Of a DNA stretch of 64,000 nucleotides, positions 43,585 to 52,326 are shown piece after piece. The DNA comes from Sphingopyxis bauzanensis (GTDB lineage: Bacteria > Pseudomonadota > Alphaproteobacteria > Sphingomonadales > Sphingomonadaceae): contig NZ_NISK01000002.1 of NCBI RefSeq assembly GCF_002205675.1, positions 310,001-374,000 on the forward strand, given 5' to 3'. The notes beneath the pieces were generated by a model. It did not search any database and was not told where the DNA came from. It saw nothing but the letters and a program-made list of their open reading frames with translations. A program made the translations under genes and the position numbers. Every line of letters begins with the position of its first letter. Position 1 is the stretch's first letter.

Positions 43585-44399
43585 CGTGCGTCCCCTGCGC
43601 GGATGATATGGACAACCGTCTGGCGTTTGGTGCCGTGTCTCAGCTGGGCGCGGTCGAAGAGACGGTCGACGACATAATAGCGTCCCGACACACGATAGTT
43701 GACAAGTTCAGGGCTGCCGCTGTCCCCAGTCACGAACAGCGGCGGCGCCTCGCCCTGCGCCAGGCTCGGCGGAAACTCGATGAAGGTTTGCCGCCCATCG
43801 TCGAAGGCGCGCAGCGGACGCCATCGCGCGCGGTCACCGCTGATGCGATAGCCAAAGTTGAACGCCGAGGGATCAACTCCCGAGCGTCCTGCCGTCTGCT
43901 CGCGCATCGCCGAGGCGGCCCGCTTGATCGCGAGCAGCGCGTCGTCAGGATAGGTCCAGCGGATTGCAGCCATCGCGGTGGCCGCGGTACTGGTCAGCGC
44001 GAGATGATAGACGCGCCGGTCGGTCGTGATGATAAGGTTGGTGGCGAGCGATGGCGCCAGCGGCTTGATCATGATGTGGATACGCTGCTGCTCGCCTGCG
44101 CCGCTCACCGTATCGCCGACGGTCCAGCGCGCGGTGTCGCCAGCGGCCACCGCGAGCAGCGCTTCGCCGGGCTCGAGCGCGATCGCGGTCACATGGCCGG
44201 GCGCGGCGACGAGTCGGTAGATCGCGCCCTCGGCATAGGCATAGGATTGGATCGCACCGCGATAATCTTCGCGCCGCGGTTCCTTGACGGCTGCCGCGCC
44301 AGCGGCGCGAACGCGCTCCGCGCTCCCGCCCGGTGCCGCCTGTGCAGGTGGCACCACCGCCGTTCCGGCGGCGAGCAGGCAAATCAGAATCGGCTTCAT
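43581..44399 (-). CDS. trbG: Conjugal transfer protein TrbG (VirB9-like)
   Basis: Outer-membrane core-complex protein of the T4SS, 272 residues. A signal peptide (about 1-21, ending AQAA) is followed by the N-terminal VirB9 domain (YAEGAIYRLVAAPGHVTAIA, EPGEALLAVAAGDTARWTVG) and a C-terminal CagX-type domain with FNFGYRISGDRARWRPLRAF and VNYRVSGRYYVVDRLFD. The start and stop overlap trbF and trbI by four bases each, so the set is translationally coupled. Full length with no broken motif. Confidence 0.9.
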   Translation of the reverse strand: MKPILICLLAAGTAVVPPAQAAPGGSAERVRAAGAAAVKEPRREDYRGAIQSYAYAEGAIYRLVAAPGHVTAIALEPGEALLAVAAGDTARWTVGDTVSGAGEQQRIHIMIKPLAPSLATNLIITTDRRVYHLALTSTAATAMAAIRWTYPDDALLAIKRAASAMREQTAGRSGVDPSAFNFGYRISGDRARWRPLRAFDDGRQTFIEFPPSLAQGEAPPLFVTGDSGSPELVNYRVSGRYYVVDRLFDRAQLRHGTKRQTVVHIIRAGDAR

Positions 44400-45208
44400 G
44401 GCATTTTCCCTTCGGATGCGGTGGAAATCGGGATGGCGGGCACCAGCGGCAGCTCCGGCGCGGACCCGGGAAGCGGCGCGGCCTCGACTTCTTGACCATC
44501 GCGCCCTGCCCGCACAGGCTCGGCGGCTTCAAATTCGCGGCTCCAGTCGATCGCCTCGACATAGAGGCCGAGCGGGTTCTTGCGCAGAATCTCGGCCGTT
44601 CGCGGCGGTTTGACGGCGACGGTCAGGATCGCGGTCCAGCGCGACGTCGAGGCGAGGCTGCCGCGTTCGAATAGGCTCTCGCGCCATTTGACCTGGAACG
44701 ACCGGGGCGATGCGCGCACCACACTGACGATCTCGACCGAAACCGATCGCGTTCCGACCTGCGCGAACGGATCGGCCGACCGGGCATATTGGTTGAGGAA
44801 GAGTGCGCCGCGCTCACCCGTAAAATCATAGGCGGCGAGCCAGTTCTCGCGCATCAACACGGGGTCGAGCGATATGCCGCGCACGTTCGAGATGAACCGG
44901 CCCAGCGCCCAGGCGATCTGCGGATCGGTGGGATTATAGTCGGATACCGCTGGCGCGACGCTGCGCGCTTCGCCGAGCCGGTCGACTTCCACCACATATG
45001 GGGTCACGCGGCTCTGCACCGACTGCCAGACTAGCCCGGCGGCAAGTGCGGTTGAAAGCAGCAGCCCGCCGAACGCCATGATTCGCCAGCCTCGCGCCTG
45101 CACGCGCGCGGCGCCGATCCGGTCGTCCCAAGCCTGGGCCGCGCGCTGATAGGGCGTGACCGGCTCGGGGGTGCGGCCGTAGCGCTGGATGGGTCGTTTG
45201 AATTTCAT
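44396..45208 (-). CDS. trbF: Conjugal transfer protein TrbF (VirB8-like)
   Basis: Inner-membrane assembly factor of the T4SS, 270 residues. A short cytoplasmic N-terminus is followed by one membrane helix (about 45-66, IMAFGGLLLSTALAAGLVWQ) and a periplasmic VirB8 domain (VTPYVVEVDRLGEARSVAPA, IAWALGRFISNVRGISLDPV). I start at the ATG at 45208 with AGGAGGATTGATCC upstream; the much longer open frame above it is trbL read out of frame. Confidence 0.9.
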   Translation of the reverse strand: MKFKRPIQRYGRTPEPVTPYQRAAQAWDDRIGAARVQARGWRIMAFGGLLLSTALAAGLVWQSVQSRVTPYVVEVDRLGEARSVAPAVSDYNPTDPQIAWALGRFISNVRGISLDPVLMRENWLAAYDFTGERGALFLNQYARSADPFAQVGTRSVSVEIVSVVRASPRSFQVKWRESLFERGSLASTSRWTAILTVAVKPPRTAEILRKNPLGLYVEAIDWSREFEAAEPVRAGRDGQEVEAAPLPGSAPELPLVPAIPISTASEGKMP

Positions 45209-45212
45209 CGGA

Positions 45213-46535
45213 TCAATCCTCCTTCTCGGCGATGTCGGGGCTCGCGCCGCTACCGCCGCGGCTCCCGTCGGAAAGCACATGGACCGCCGCCTGGCGCGCT
45301 GCGCGGCGGCGCTGGTCAGCCTTGAGACCTGCCGCCCACGCCGGGGCGGCGCTCGACGATGTCGCATTTTCAGGCGATGACGACGGCGCGGCGCGGTCGG
45401 TTCGGTTGCCGGCGTCCCAGGCGGCATCGCGCCCGGCGGCGGCCGCCTCGCTGATGCCCAGCCCAGCCCCCGCACGCCGCGCCGCATTGGCAGCGGCGCC
45501 CTGCATGGCGGTCGCGACCCCGCCGAGACCGGCGCCAACCGACGGCGAGCCCGTGGTTTCCTGTCCGAGCGTGTAGGCGGTGGAGGCGGCCGCTCCCATT
45601 GACGTCCCGGCGCGGACCGCCCCGAGCGCCGCGCCGCCGCCTGCGCGCGCCGCCGCCAAGCCGGCGCCGCCCGCGACGACCATCGTGCCCGCGGCGGCGG
45701 CGACCGTACCGACAGCAGCGCCGGCGCCAAGCTGCGGTGCGCCAGCAACGAGGCCGGAGGCGATGCCAGGACCAAATATACCAAGGCCAAGCAGGGCCAA
45801 CGCACCAAGCGCCAGCGACATTGCTTCTTCGACGTCGGGCTCGGAGCCGGCCATCGACGTCAGAAAATCGGGAAAAAAGCCCGATCCGATCCCGACGATC
45901 ACGCCGAGCACCATGACCTTGACGCCTGACGAGACGATGCTCCCCAGGACCCGCTCGGCAAGGAAGGCGGTGCGATTCCAGAGAGCGAACGGCATGAGCG
46001 CGAAACCGGCGAGGCTGGTGAGCTTGAATTCGATCAGCGTGATGAAGAGCTGGATCGCGAGGATGAAGAAGGCGAGGATCGTGAGGACCCAGGCAATCAA
46101 CAGCACGACAATCTCGAGGAAATTCTCGAAAAATGCGATCGGTCCGAGCATGTCCTTGATCTGATCGATCAGCGGATGCGCCGCCTCGAACCCCGCACCG
46201 GCAAGCCGTCCGGGCTTCAGAAGGTCTTCGGCCGAGATCGTGCCGCCGCCGGCGGTGATACCGAGACCCGCGAAAGAGCGGAAGATGATGTCGGACAGCG
46301 CCCCGAAGTTGCCGATGATGAATGCGAAAACGCCGACATAGAGGATCTTCTTGAGCAGTTTCGCGATGACGTCATTCTCGCCGCCCATCGCCCAGAACAG
46401 ACCGGCCAGCGTGATGTCGATGCCGATCAATATGCTGGTCAGGAAAGCGACATCGCCGCCGAGCAGCCCGAAACCGCTGTCGATGTAACGAATGAAGGCT
46501 TCCATGAAGCGGTCGATGACATTGAGATCGTCCAT
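45213..46535 (-). CDS. trbL: Conjugal transfer protein TrbL (VirB6-like)
   Basis: Polytopic inner-membrane protein of the T4SS, 440 residues. Six to eight hydrophobic segments lie in the first 300 residues (FLTSILIGIDITLAGLFWAM, AFFENFLEIVVLLIAWVLTI, LFITLIEFKLTSLAGFALMP), followed by an Ala/Gly-rich region and a hydrophilic C-terminal tail rich in Ala/Arg/Ser. The ATG at 46535 (MDDLNVIDRF) begins the domain. Four bases separate its stop from trbF. A gap of 116 bases separates it from trbJ, the place where trbK is sometimes found; I see no trbK there. Confidence 0.9.
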   Translation of the reverse strand: MDDLNVIDRFMEAFIRYIDSGFGLLGGDVAFLTSILIGIDITLAGLFWAMGGENDVIAKLLKKILYVGVFAFIIGNFGALSDIIFRSFAGLGITAGGGTISAEDLLKPGRLAGAGFEAAHPLIDQIKDMLGPIAFFENFLEIVVLLIAWVLTILAFFILAIQLFITLIEFKLTSLAGFALMPFALWNRTAFLAERVLGSIVSSGVKVMVLGVIVGIGSGFFPDFLTSMAGSEPDVEEAMSLALGALALLGLGIFGPGIASGLVAGAPQLGAGAAVGTVAAAAGTMVVAGGAGLAAARAGGGAALGAVRAGTSMGAAASTAYTLGQETTGSPSVGAGLGGVATAMQGAAANAARRAGAGLGISEAAAAGRDAAWDAGNRTDRAAPSSSPENATSSSAAPAWAAGLKADQRRRAARQAAVHVLSDGSRGGSGASPDIAEKED

Positions 46536-46651
46536 CGGGCAGGCTTTCAAGAGCGGTGAAGATAACCGCGGGGTCTCAAGGGGGAGTGACCGAGACCCCG
46601 CGGCGAACGGCGGGCCAGGAGAGGGGCAGCCACCGCCGTCCGTGTCGAAAA

Positions 46652-47365
46652 TCAGCGGATCGGCGTGTAGGCCTTGCCGTCGCCAAGGAAGCGGCGCATG
46701 CGCTCGCGCGCTTCCGCCGCGCTCTGCGCCGCGCGCGCGCGGTCGAGCATGTCGGCTTCATAAGCAGCCGCCATCATCTGCTGGACCTGCATCTGCTGCT
46801 TGGCGGCGAGCGCGAGCAGCTGGTTCGTTGCCTGGCTGGCCTGTAAGCTGCCTTCGGCGGCCGAGCTGCGCGCTGCGACCTCGGCCAGCGTCGCCGCGTC
46901 GTCCTTCAGGTCAGCGGCGATGCGCGCCTGGACCGCGAGCGTGCGGCGGTACGACGCCATCGCGGTCTCGAGCCGCGCCTTGGCATTGGCGACGCTCGTC
47001 GACCGCGTCATTCCGGAGAAATCTTTCGGGAACAGCGCCGCCATGCGCGCGTCGAGCTGATCGACGCCGAAGTCGATCCCATCGGCCCGCGCCATCAGGG
47101 CGTCGACGCGCGCGAGATTGCCCTTCAGCTTCTCGATCTCGGGGAAATCGAAACGCTTCAAATGCTTGTCCATGTTGGCGAGCATCTTCGCTTCATTCTG
47201 TAACTGCTGGATTTGCTGGTCGATCTGTTTGAGCGTGCGCGCCGCGGTGAGCAGGTTCTGCGAATAATTGGCGCTGTCGAACACCGGCATCGCGGCGGAT
47301 GGCACGGCCAGCAGCAGCGCCGGGACGGCGGCACCGATCGACAACAGGTGGGCAAGCATCTTCAT
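46652..47365 (-). CDS. trbJ: Conjugal transfer protein TrbJ (VirB5-like)
   Basis: Exported pilus-associated T4SS protein of 237 residues. A signal peptide (about 1-25, LLAVPSAAMP) is followed by the family opening FDSANYSQNLLTAARTLKQI and long amphipathic helices (QQIQQLQNEAKMLANMDKHL), then a Gln/Met-rich helical end. The ATG at 47365 overlaps the TrbE-fragment stop as ATGA. The long frame upstream of this ATG belongs to TrbE sequence in another phase and is not coding here. Confidence 0.9.
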   Translation of the reverse strand: MKMLAHLLSIGAAVPALLLAVPSAAMPVFDSANYSQNLLTAARTLKQIDQQIQQLQNEAKMLANMDKHLKRFDFPEIEKLKGNLARVDALMARADGIDFGVDQLDARMAALFPKDFSGMTRSTSVANAKARLETAMASYRRTLAVQARIAADLKDDAATLAEVAARSSAAEGSLQASQATNQLLALAAKQQMQVQQMMAAAYEADMLDRARAAQSAAEARERMRRFLGDGKAYTPIR

Positions 47366-47769
47366 GGCAATTCTCCTTCGGGGGGGGTGGGTTGGACGGT
47401 CGTTGTTGTCCTGGGGAAGTCGGCGAGCAGCGCGGCCGCCCAGTCGAGGCCGGCGGCGCGAAGGAAGTGCGCAGCAAAATCGGCGCCGCCATGCGCGGCA
47501 AGGATGGCATCGATGCGCGCCTGCGTGGCCGGATCGGAGGCTCCGCAAAGCGCGAGCGCGACCGGACCGAGCCCCAGCTCGAACAGCCGGTTGCCGCGCG
47601 CCGACTGGAGATAATATTGTCGCTTGGGTGTAGCGCGCGCGACGATCTCGATCTGCGCCGCGTTGAGCCCGAAGGCGGCATAGGCGGCCTGGGCTTGCGG
47701 CTCGACCGCCCGGTCGTTCGGCAGCAGGATACGTTGCGGGCAGCTTTCGATGATGATCGAAATGAACAT
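47362..47769 (-). CDS. C-terminal fragment of TrbE (VirB4-like ATPase)
   Basis: A 135-residue frame that matches only the last part of TrbE: IIIESCPQRILLPNDRAVEP, GLNAAQIEIVARATPKRQYY and RGNRLFELGLGPVALALCG. The full protein has about 800 residues and carries Walker A and B, both lost here. Unusually, the fragment has its own start: GAGGAG lies 8 bases before an ATG (47769), so it may still be translated. Its stop overlaps trbJ, the normal TrbE-TrbJ junction. The break lies in the 80 bases between this gene and the LuxR gene. It is best seen as a deletion remnant; whether it is expressed is open. Confidence 0.75.
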   Translation of the reverse strand: MFISIIIESCPQRILLPNDRAVEPQAQAAYAAFGLNAAQIEIVARATPKRQYYLQSARGNRLFELGLGPVALALCGASDPATQARIDAILAAHGGADFAAHFLRAAGLDWAAALLADFPRTTTTVQPTPPEGELP

Positions 47770-47849
47770 CGGCTTGTCTCCTCAGGTGAAAGAGACAGAC
47801 CAATTGAACCGAAAAAATCGCTCCCGCCATACCAAGAAAGGGGGGTGTT

Positions 47850-48593
47850 TTAGCCTTTTGCAATGTCGCCGAAGCAGATCGTCCCGTCGAACAGGGCGCG
47901 GATCGCAAGACTGATCCGGCTTCGGGCGTCATAACGGCTGCGCGCATTGCGCAGATGCTCGCTCACCGTATCGGTCCGCAGGTTCATGATCTGGGCAATG
48001 ACCGAATCCGACTTGCCGCGTGCCGCCCATAGCAGGCATTCGATCTGCCGGTCGGTCAGGCGCGGCGAATCGTTGGCGGCGCCCCTGCCCGACAATTGAC
48101 GCGCCGCCTCGAAGACAAACGCACCGATCGACTGCGCGAACATCAAGGCTTCGGGCGTCGCGGGTGATCCCCGCGCCCAGGCGAAAGACACCGAGCCATG
48201 CGCTTCGCCGGGAATATGGGTTGGGATGGTCAGCCCGTCATAGATGCCATGGTGTCGGGCCCGCGCCAATATGGCCCGGTCTCCCCGGCGTGGCCGGGAA
48301 AATGACGGGATCTCGTGCCACAGGAAGCCGGCCGCGCGCCGCTGGCTGGCGCGGTGAACCGGGTCGTTGACGCCGAGGCCCTGTTCATCGAACCAGCGCG
48401 CCCATTCCTCGGGATAATTATGGACCCGCACGCCCTTCTCCGGGCCGGCCAGAAAGTCGATGTGATGACTGAGCGCGAACCAGGAGCACCCCATCGCCGC
48501 GCAGGCTTCCACCAACAGATCGGCCAATGCGGCGTAGCTCGAAACATTCAGAATCTCTGCCTTGAAACGCTTCGCGGCGTCGAGTTTTGGCAT
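47850..48593 (-). CDS. LuxR-type regulator with autoinducer-binding domain
   Basis: A 247-residue TraR/LuxR-like transcription factor. The N-terminal ligand domain holds YPEEWARWFDEQGLGVNDPV and FLWHEIPSF: the Trp, Asp-Pro and second Trp of the acyl-homoserine-lactone pocket are present, while the usual Tyr after the first Trp is Phe. The C-terminal GerE helix-turn-helix is RLTDRQIECLLWAARGKSDS and IAQIMNLRTDTVSEHLRNAR. No luxI-type synthase is in the window, so it is a solo. It lies directly upstream of the trb remnant on the same strand and probably regulated it, like TraR on Ti-type plasmids. Confidence 0.87.
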   Translation of the reverse strand: MPKLDAAKRFKAEILNVSSYAALADLLVEACAAMGCSWFALSHHIDFLAGPEKGVRVHNYPEEWARWFDEQGLGVNDPVHRASQRRAAGFLWHEIPSFSRPRRGDRAILARARHHGIYDGLTIPTHIPGEAHGSVSFAWARGSPATPEALMFAQSIGAFVFEAARQLSGRGAANDSPRLTDRQIECLLWAARGKSDSVIAQIMNLRTDTVSEHLRNARSRYDARSRISLAIRALFDGTICFGDIAKG

Positions 48594-49030
48594 TGCGACC
48601 TATGGCAACGCCGGCGGCGTTCTCGACCGCTCGCCCGGTTTTGCCCCTGTCCGTTGCCGACCCGCTCGCCTTCTCAAATGGCCTGGGTTCCGCGATGGAT
48701 CCAACACTCGCATCAAAAGATGCGAAGTCGCCACTGTAAGATCGGCCGGATATAGTTCAAATAATTTCGTGAGTTAGTCTCATTTTGAGAGTTTTTGTTG
48801 GTCCGAACTTGGCTTAAGATGCCGCTAGCGCGCTGCGGGCCCGATCGTCTTGCGTTCGGCGCCGGTCATCCCGCGCGCGGGTTCGCGCTGTTGTCTTGGT
48901 GGGCTGGGCATCGGCGATGAAGGCAAGGCTGGCGCCCGCCAGCGCCGTCAAATCGAAAGACCAGCGGACAATTATGGATCGGATTTACCGCCGAATTTCA
49001 AACGGCGCTGCAAGAGGGAGCAATATAACG
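48594..49030. other. Divergent intergenic region, LuxR / HTH-membrane genes
   Basis: No gene is supported in 437 bases. It separates the minus-strand LuxR gene from the plus-strand HTH gene and should contain both promoters. AT-rich parts occur near 48750-48800. I found no clear lux/tra-box palindrome by eye. Confidence 0.4.
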
Positions 49031-49546
49031 ATGGAAGGGCCGCAAGCTTCTGCCGAGGATTGCCAGTGTTGGGCGCGATTGACCGATAAGCAGCGCGCCT
49101 GCCTGGATCTCCTGCTCGAACACAAAACCTCTAAACAGATCGGACGAGACCTCGGGGTCTCGAAATATACCGTCGACCAACGCATCACCGCAGCGCGCCT
49201 GGTGCTGGGCGGGCGCGATCGCGGCGACACCGCCAATCGATATGCGCGGCTCAGAAAGATATGCGACCGGATCGCATATGATCCGGTGGAGGTTCCCGCC
49301 CCGCCTTCGCCGATGGCATCCCGGCGCGCAGACGACGGTCCTGCTACCGTCCTCGGGCTCGGCGAGACTCGCCGGGCAGAGGATGGAATGTCCTTGGCGA
49401 ACCTGTCGTTCGGGAAGATCTGGCGGCACGACCACAAGCTTCACACACGAATGGCGATCACGGCGGCAGCGCTCGTTACCCTGATCATCTTTGTGTTGGG
49501 AAGCCTCGGAATTGCCGAATCGCTGACCCGTCTGGTCGCGAGCTGA
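49031..49546 (+). CDS. HTH protein with C-terminal membrane anchor
   Basis: A 171-residue protein with a GerE/sigma-4-like helix-turn-helix at about residues 15-60 (RLTDKQRACLDLLLEHKTSK, QIGRDLGVSKYTVDQRITAA) and one C-terminal membrane helix (ITAAALVTLIIFVLGSLGIA, about 145-165). The domain order (DNA-binding first, membrane anchor last) would place the regulator at the inner membrane. No sensor domain is recognised outside the helix. I start at the ATG at 49031, with GGGAG about 10 bases upstream; the frame is open to 48896. Proteins of this kind occur on sphingomonad mobile islands; function unknown. Confidence 0.75.
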   Translation: MEGPQASAEDCQCWARLTDKQRACLDLLLEHKTSKQIGRDLGVSKYTVDQRITAARLVLGGRDRGDTANRYARLRKICDRIAYDPVEVPAPPSPMASRRADDGPATVLGLGETRRAEDGMSLANLSFGKIWRHDHKLHTRMAITAAALVTLIIFVLGSLGIAESLTRLVAS

Positions 49547-49603
49547 ATCGTCTCAATGTCCATCCCCCGGGACCCAGTTTTCGGGTCCGCCATAGGAGCC
49601 ATC

Positions 49604-49936
49604 ATGTCTGAAAACATCCAATTTGCCGTCGCTCGCCTGCGCCGCCAGGTGCCAACCGCCGAACATCGGATCGATGACGCGTTGATCGCGGTTTCCACGC
49701 TGATGACGAGCGTGGTCACCGCGCGGCGCGACACGCTGGGCGTTCCCGCTATTCGAGGCCATGCGACGATCCAGCGCCTCGCCCGGGTCCAAAGCGCGCT
49801 TGTCGGCGCGAGCGGCGATGTGCTGCGAGTCCACGGCGACCTCGCGGACATCGCGCAGGAGACCGCAGGGCTCGACCTCCATGAATGTCCCGCGCTGGCT
49901 GCTCCCAGTGCGGACAGGTCAAAGGCAGCGGCGTAA
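49604..49936 (+). CDS. Hypothetical small protein of the island
   Basis: A 110-residue, mostly helical, soluble protein (MSENIQFAVARLRRQVPTAE, ALIAVSTLMTSVVTARRDTL) with no recognised domain. TAGGAGCC precedes the ATG at 49604. It lies between the HTH-membrane gene and a small membrane protein on the same strand and is probably part of the same transcript. Composition fits a structural or regulatory accessory protein of an integrative element, but no function can be assigned. Confidence 0.65.
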   Translation: MSENIQFAVARLRRQVPTAEHRIDDALIAVSTLMTSVVTARRDTLGVPAIRGHATIQRLARVQSALVGASGDVLRVHGDLADIAQETAGLDLHECPALAAPSADRSKAAA

Positions 49937-49972
49937 TTTTGGCGAGGGTCGCCCTCATGGAGAAAGACAGCG

Positions 49973-50449
49973 ATGATTCGAATAGCGGTCTTCGTGACAA
50001 TCTTGTCGGCGGCCCTCCTCTATGCGCTCCGAAAAGGAGGCGGTCCCGAGCGCGCGATGGCGTTGATCCTGATCGCCATGCTGCTCGCGGACCAGATTCT
50101 GCACCTCTTTATCCCGCCGCGCTTCAGCAGCGTGGATATGGGGCACCTGCTGATCGATCTGATGGCTGCAGGGACGACCTTTGTTCTTGCGATGACGGCG
50201 CATCGCTTCTGGCCCATGCCGGCGGCGGTGCTGCAATTCCTGCCGTTGATGGCGCATATCGGGAAAGCCGCCGACCTGTCGGTTCATCCGATCGCTTATC
50301 TTGCGATGCAGGTCGCTGCCGCCTGGCTTCTCCCTCCCCTGCTCGCTTTTGCCACATGGCGACACCAGATGCGGCTGCGGACGAGCGGGATCGATCAATC
50401 CTGGTATCGCTCCTGGGGTTCGTCGAGCCAGCCGAATGCGAGCAGATAG
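49973..50449 (+). CDS. Small membrane protein of the island
   Basis: A 158-residue protein with four predicted membrane helices (IAVFVTILSAALLYAL, MALILIAMLLADQILHLFIP, LLIDLMAAGTTFVLAMTAHR, YLAMQVAAAWLLPPLLAFAT) and a basic, Ser-rich tail. No family is recognised. It follows the previous gene by 36 bases, and its last 94 bases overlap the start of the RadC-type gene in another frame, so its tail may be a by-product of that overlap. Confidence 0.65.
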   Translation: MIRIAVFVTILSAALLYALRKGGGPERAMALILIAMLLADQILHLFIPPRFSSVDMGHLLIDLMAAGTTFVLAMTAHRFWPMPAAVLQFLPLMAHIGKAADLSVHPIAYLAMQVAAAWLLPPLLAFATWRHQMRLRTSGIDQSWYRSWGSSSQPNASR

Positions 50450-51384
50450 CAACAATCTTGCTGGCCGAGTTCAAGGGACTTGGACGCCTCTGGTTGCAGC
50501 CCCCTGAACGCCTGTCGCGCATCCTCGCCGATTGGCCCACCGTCCAGGCCTTTCTCGCGAGCGTGCACGATGCGATGTTCGAAGGAATGCGTTCGGGCCT
50601 TCGCTCGGTTCCCATCGATCCGTTCGACCCGGCGCTGCGCCGCTATCTGATTGCATCGATGGGTTCGCTGCCGGACGAGATGCTCCGGGTGCTGTTTCTC
50701 GATGCCGGCCACCGGCTGATTGCCGACGAGCCCCTGCAACAGGGCACTCTGACCCAGCTCGCAATTTACCCCAGAACGATCTTTCGCCGCGCGCTCGAGC
50801 ATAATGCGGCCGCGATCATCCTCGTTCACAACCATCCCAGCGGCGATCATAGTCCAAGCGCGGAAGATGTCGCGACCACGCAGCGTCTCGACCAGCTCGG
50901 ACGCGCGCTCGGCGTCGAAATCCTCGATCACATCATCGTGACCGCAGCCCGGACGCACCATCTCATCGCCGGAGACAAGCTGCCCGATAAGCCCACAAGC
51001 GGCTGGGCCATGTTTTTCCGCAGCGACCCGTGTCGAGGCGACGCCGCCGAATTACGTGCGCTCCGCAACGCCGAGATTACATTCCGGCGGAGAATCTTGC
51101 GCAACCAGTTATTGGGCGGATCCGAACATTTCGGCGAGCCAGCTTGGGACATAATACTCGATCTGTTCATCCACGAGGCCAAAGGCCAGCGCCTGTCGAT
51201 GTCGGCGCTCTGTGTCACGGCCGCGATACCGACGAGCAGCGCGATGAAGTTGATACAGCGGATGTGCGACGACGGGATTCTTGAGCGATCGCCAGACCTA
51301 GCCGACGGGCGGCGGAGCCTTATAAATATTGCGCCCGCCGTCTCTCATCGGCTGCGAGCCTATTTTGCCGAAGGCACCGAATAG
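50356..51384 (+). CDS. RadC-like JAB-domain protein fused to a winged helix
   Basis: A 342-residue protein. Residues about 80-225 form a RadC/JAB (JAMM) domain with the metal-binding motif ILVHNHPSGDHSPSAED (about 158) and DHIIVTAARTHHLIAGDKLP. The N-terminal 75 residues are the helical RadC-like part. The C-terminal region (about 260-335) is a MarR-like winged helix: HEAKGQRLSMSALCVTAAIP, MKLIQRMCDDGILERSPDLA and DGRRSLINIAP. RadC-like proteins are frequent on mobile elements with unclear function; the added DNA-binding domain is unusual. The ATG at 50356 overlaps the membrane-protein gene; the open frame starts much earlier. Confidence 0.82.
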   Translation: MATPDAAADERDRSILVSLLGFVEPAECEQIATILLAEFKGLGRLWLQPPERLSRILADWPTVQAFLASVHDAMFEGMRSGLRSVPIDPFDPALRRYLIASMGSLPDEMLRVLFLDAGHRLIADEPLQQGTLTQLAIYPRTIFRRALEHNAAAIILVHNHPSGDHSPSAEDVATTQRLDQLGRALGVEILDHIIVTAARTHHLIAGDKLPDKPTSGWAMFFRSDPCRGDAAELRALRNAEITFRRRILRNQLLGGSEHFGEPAWDIILDLFIHEAKGQRLSMSALCVTAAIPTSSAMKLIQRMCDDGILERSPDLADGRRSLINIAPAVSHRLRAYFAEGTE

Positions 51385-51432
51385 AGCGTTTATGATGCGA
51401 CGGCCGCGCGTCGTGCGACCGGCGGCGCATGA

Positions 51433-52326
51433 ATGGCACGCAGTAGCCAGTGGAGCACGCACTTTGCCCGGTCGCCCGACGGCGGCGGCGCTCAGCCACT
51501 GACCACGGTCCTCGGTGCGATTCTGGCGCTCGATGAATATTTTCCAAAAATATTCCGGCTATTCAGCATGACGGGCGGGCCGGCAGCAGACTGGCGGTCG
51601 AGCCAGGCCTATCGCGAATTGCTGGTTTCGGATCGCCGCACCTTCGCGTGGGAGTGGCTGCGTCGGAATGATATGTACCGTCGGCTCTGGTCGCAACGCG
51701 GCCAACCCGGCGCGATTGGTCCTGAGCGCTTCGCGCTGCTCGGATGGATCGACCCCGCGCTACCGGCGCCGGATGCTCGTCCGATCTGGAGCATCGACAA
51801 AGATCCGCGCGTGCTTCGCGCGAGACTCGCCACAGCCTCCGCTCCCCCCGACGATCTTTTTGACATTCGGTCGGTTGCGCCCTTTGTTTCCGTTGAAATT
51901 GGCGTTGACCATATCGAGCACTGGCTGCTCAGCGACGGTCATTGGGCAATTCGCCTCGACCTCCAAGGCGGCACGCTGCTCGGCAGCCCGGCGCTCGTCG
52001 AGCAGCGGATCGCGGGTCTGCAGTCGGCGAGGCCGAAGCTGGAAGCGCTAAGGCAATTTATCGTCCTGGCCAGCGCGGGTCATTTACCCGCCTCGATGAT
52101 ACCGCGCGAGCGCAAGGCCGCGCAGTGGATCCGCGAACTCCGCGCCGGGGACGCGATCCTCGATGGGGCGAGCCAACACCAGCTGGCGCACGAGCTTTTT
52201 GGAGCTGCGATGTCCGCCCGCCGGTGGCGGGTTGAAAATTCGTCGCACCGGCTCAGGGTGCAGCGCCTGTTCAAGATTGCGCGCATGCGCCTGTCATGTC
52301 CCTTGGACGGCCCGTGGTTCGATTGA
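51433..52326 (+). CDS. DUF6499/DUF2285-type regulator of the island
   Basis: A 297-residue protein with two domains known from integrative elements: an N-terminal block (YRELLVSDRRTFAWEWLRRN, about 60-80) and a C-terminal DUF2285 block (LRAGDAILDGASQHQLAHEL with FGAAMSARRW and LRVQRLFKIARMR). Members often lie near relaxase or replication-like genes and are thought to regulate transfer. It is intact. A damaged gene with the same N-terminal block lies on the other strand at 52640-53009. The ATG at 51433 is one of two close, overlapping ATG codons; no good ribosome binding site is seen. Confidence 0.75.
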   Translation: MARSSQWSTHFARSPDGGGAQPLTTVLGAILALDEYFPKIFRLFSMTGGPAADWRSSQAYRELLVSDRRTFAWEWLRRNDMYRRLWSQRGQPGAIGPERFALLGWIDPALPAPDARPIWSIDKDPRVLRARLATASAPPDDLFDIRSVAPFVSVEIGVDHIEHWLLSDGHWAIRLDLQGGTLLGSPALVEQRIAGLQSARPKLEALRQFIVLASAGHLPASMIPRERKAAQWIRELRAGDAILDGASQHQLAHELFGAAMSARRWRVENSSHRLRVQRLFKIARMRLSCPLDGPWFD

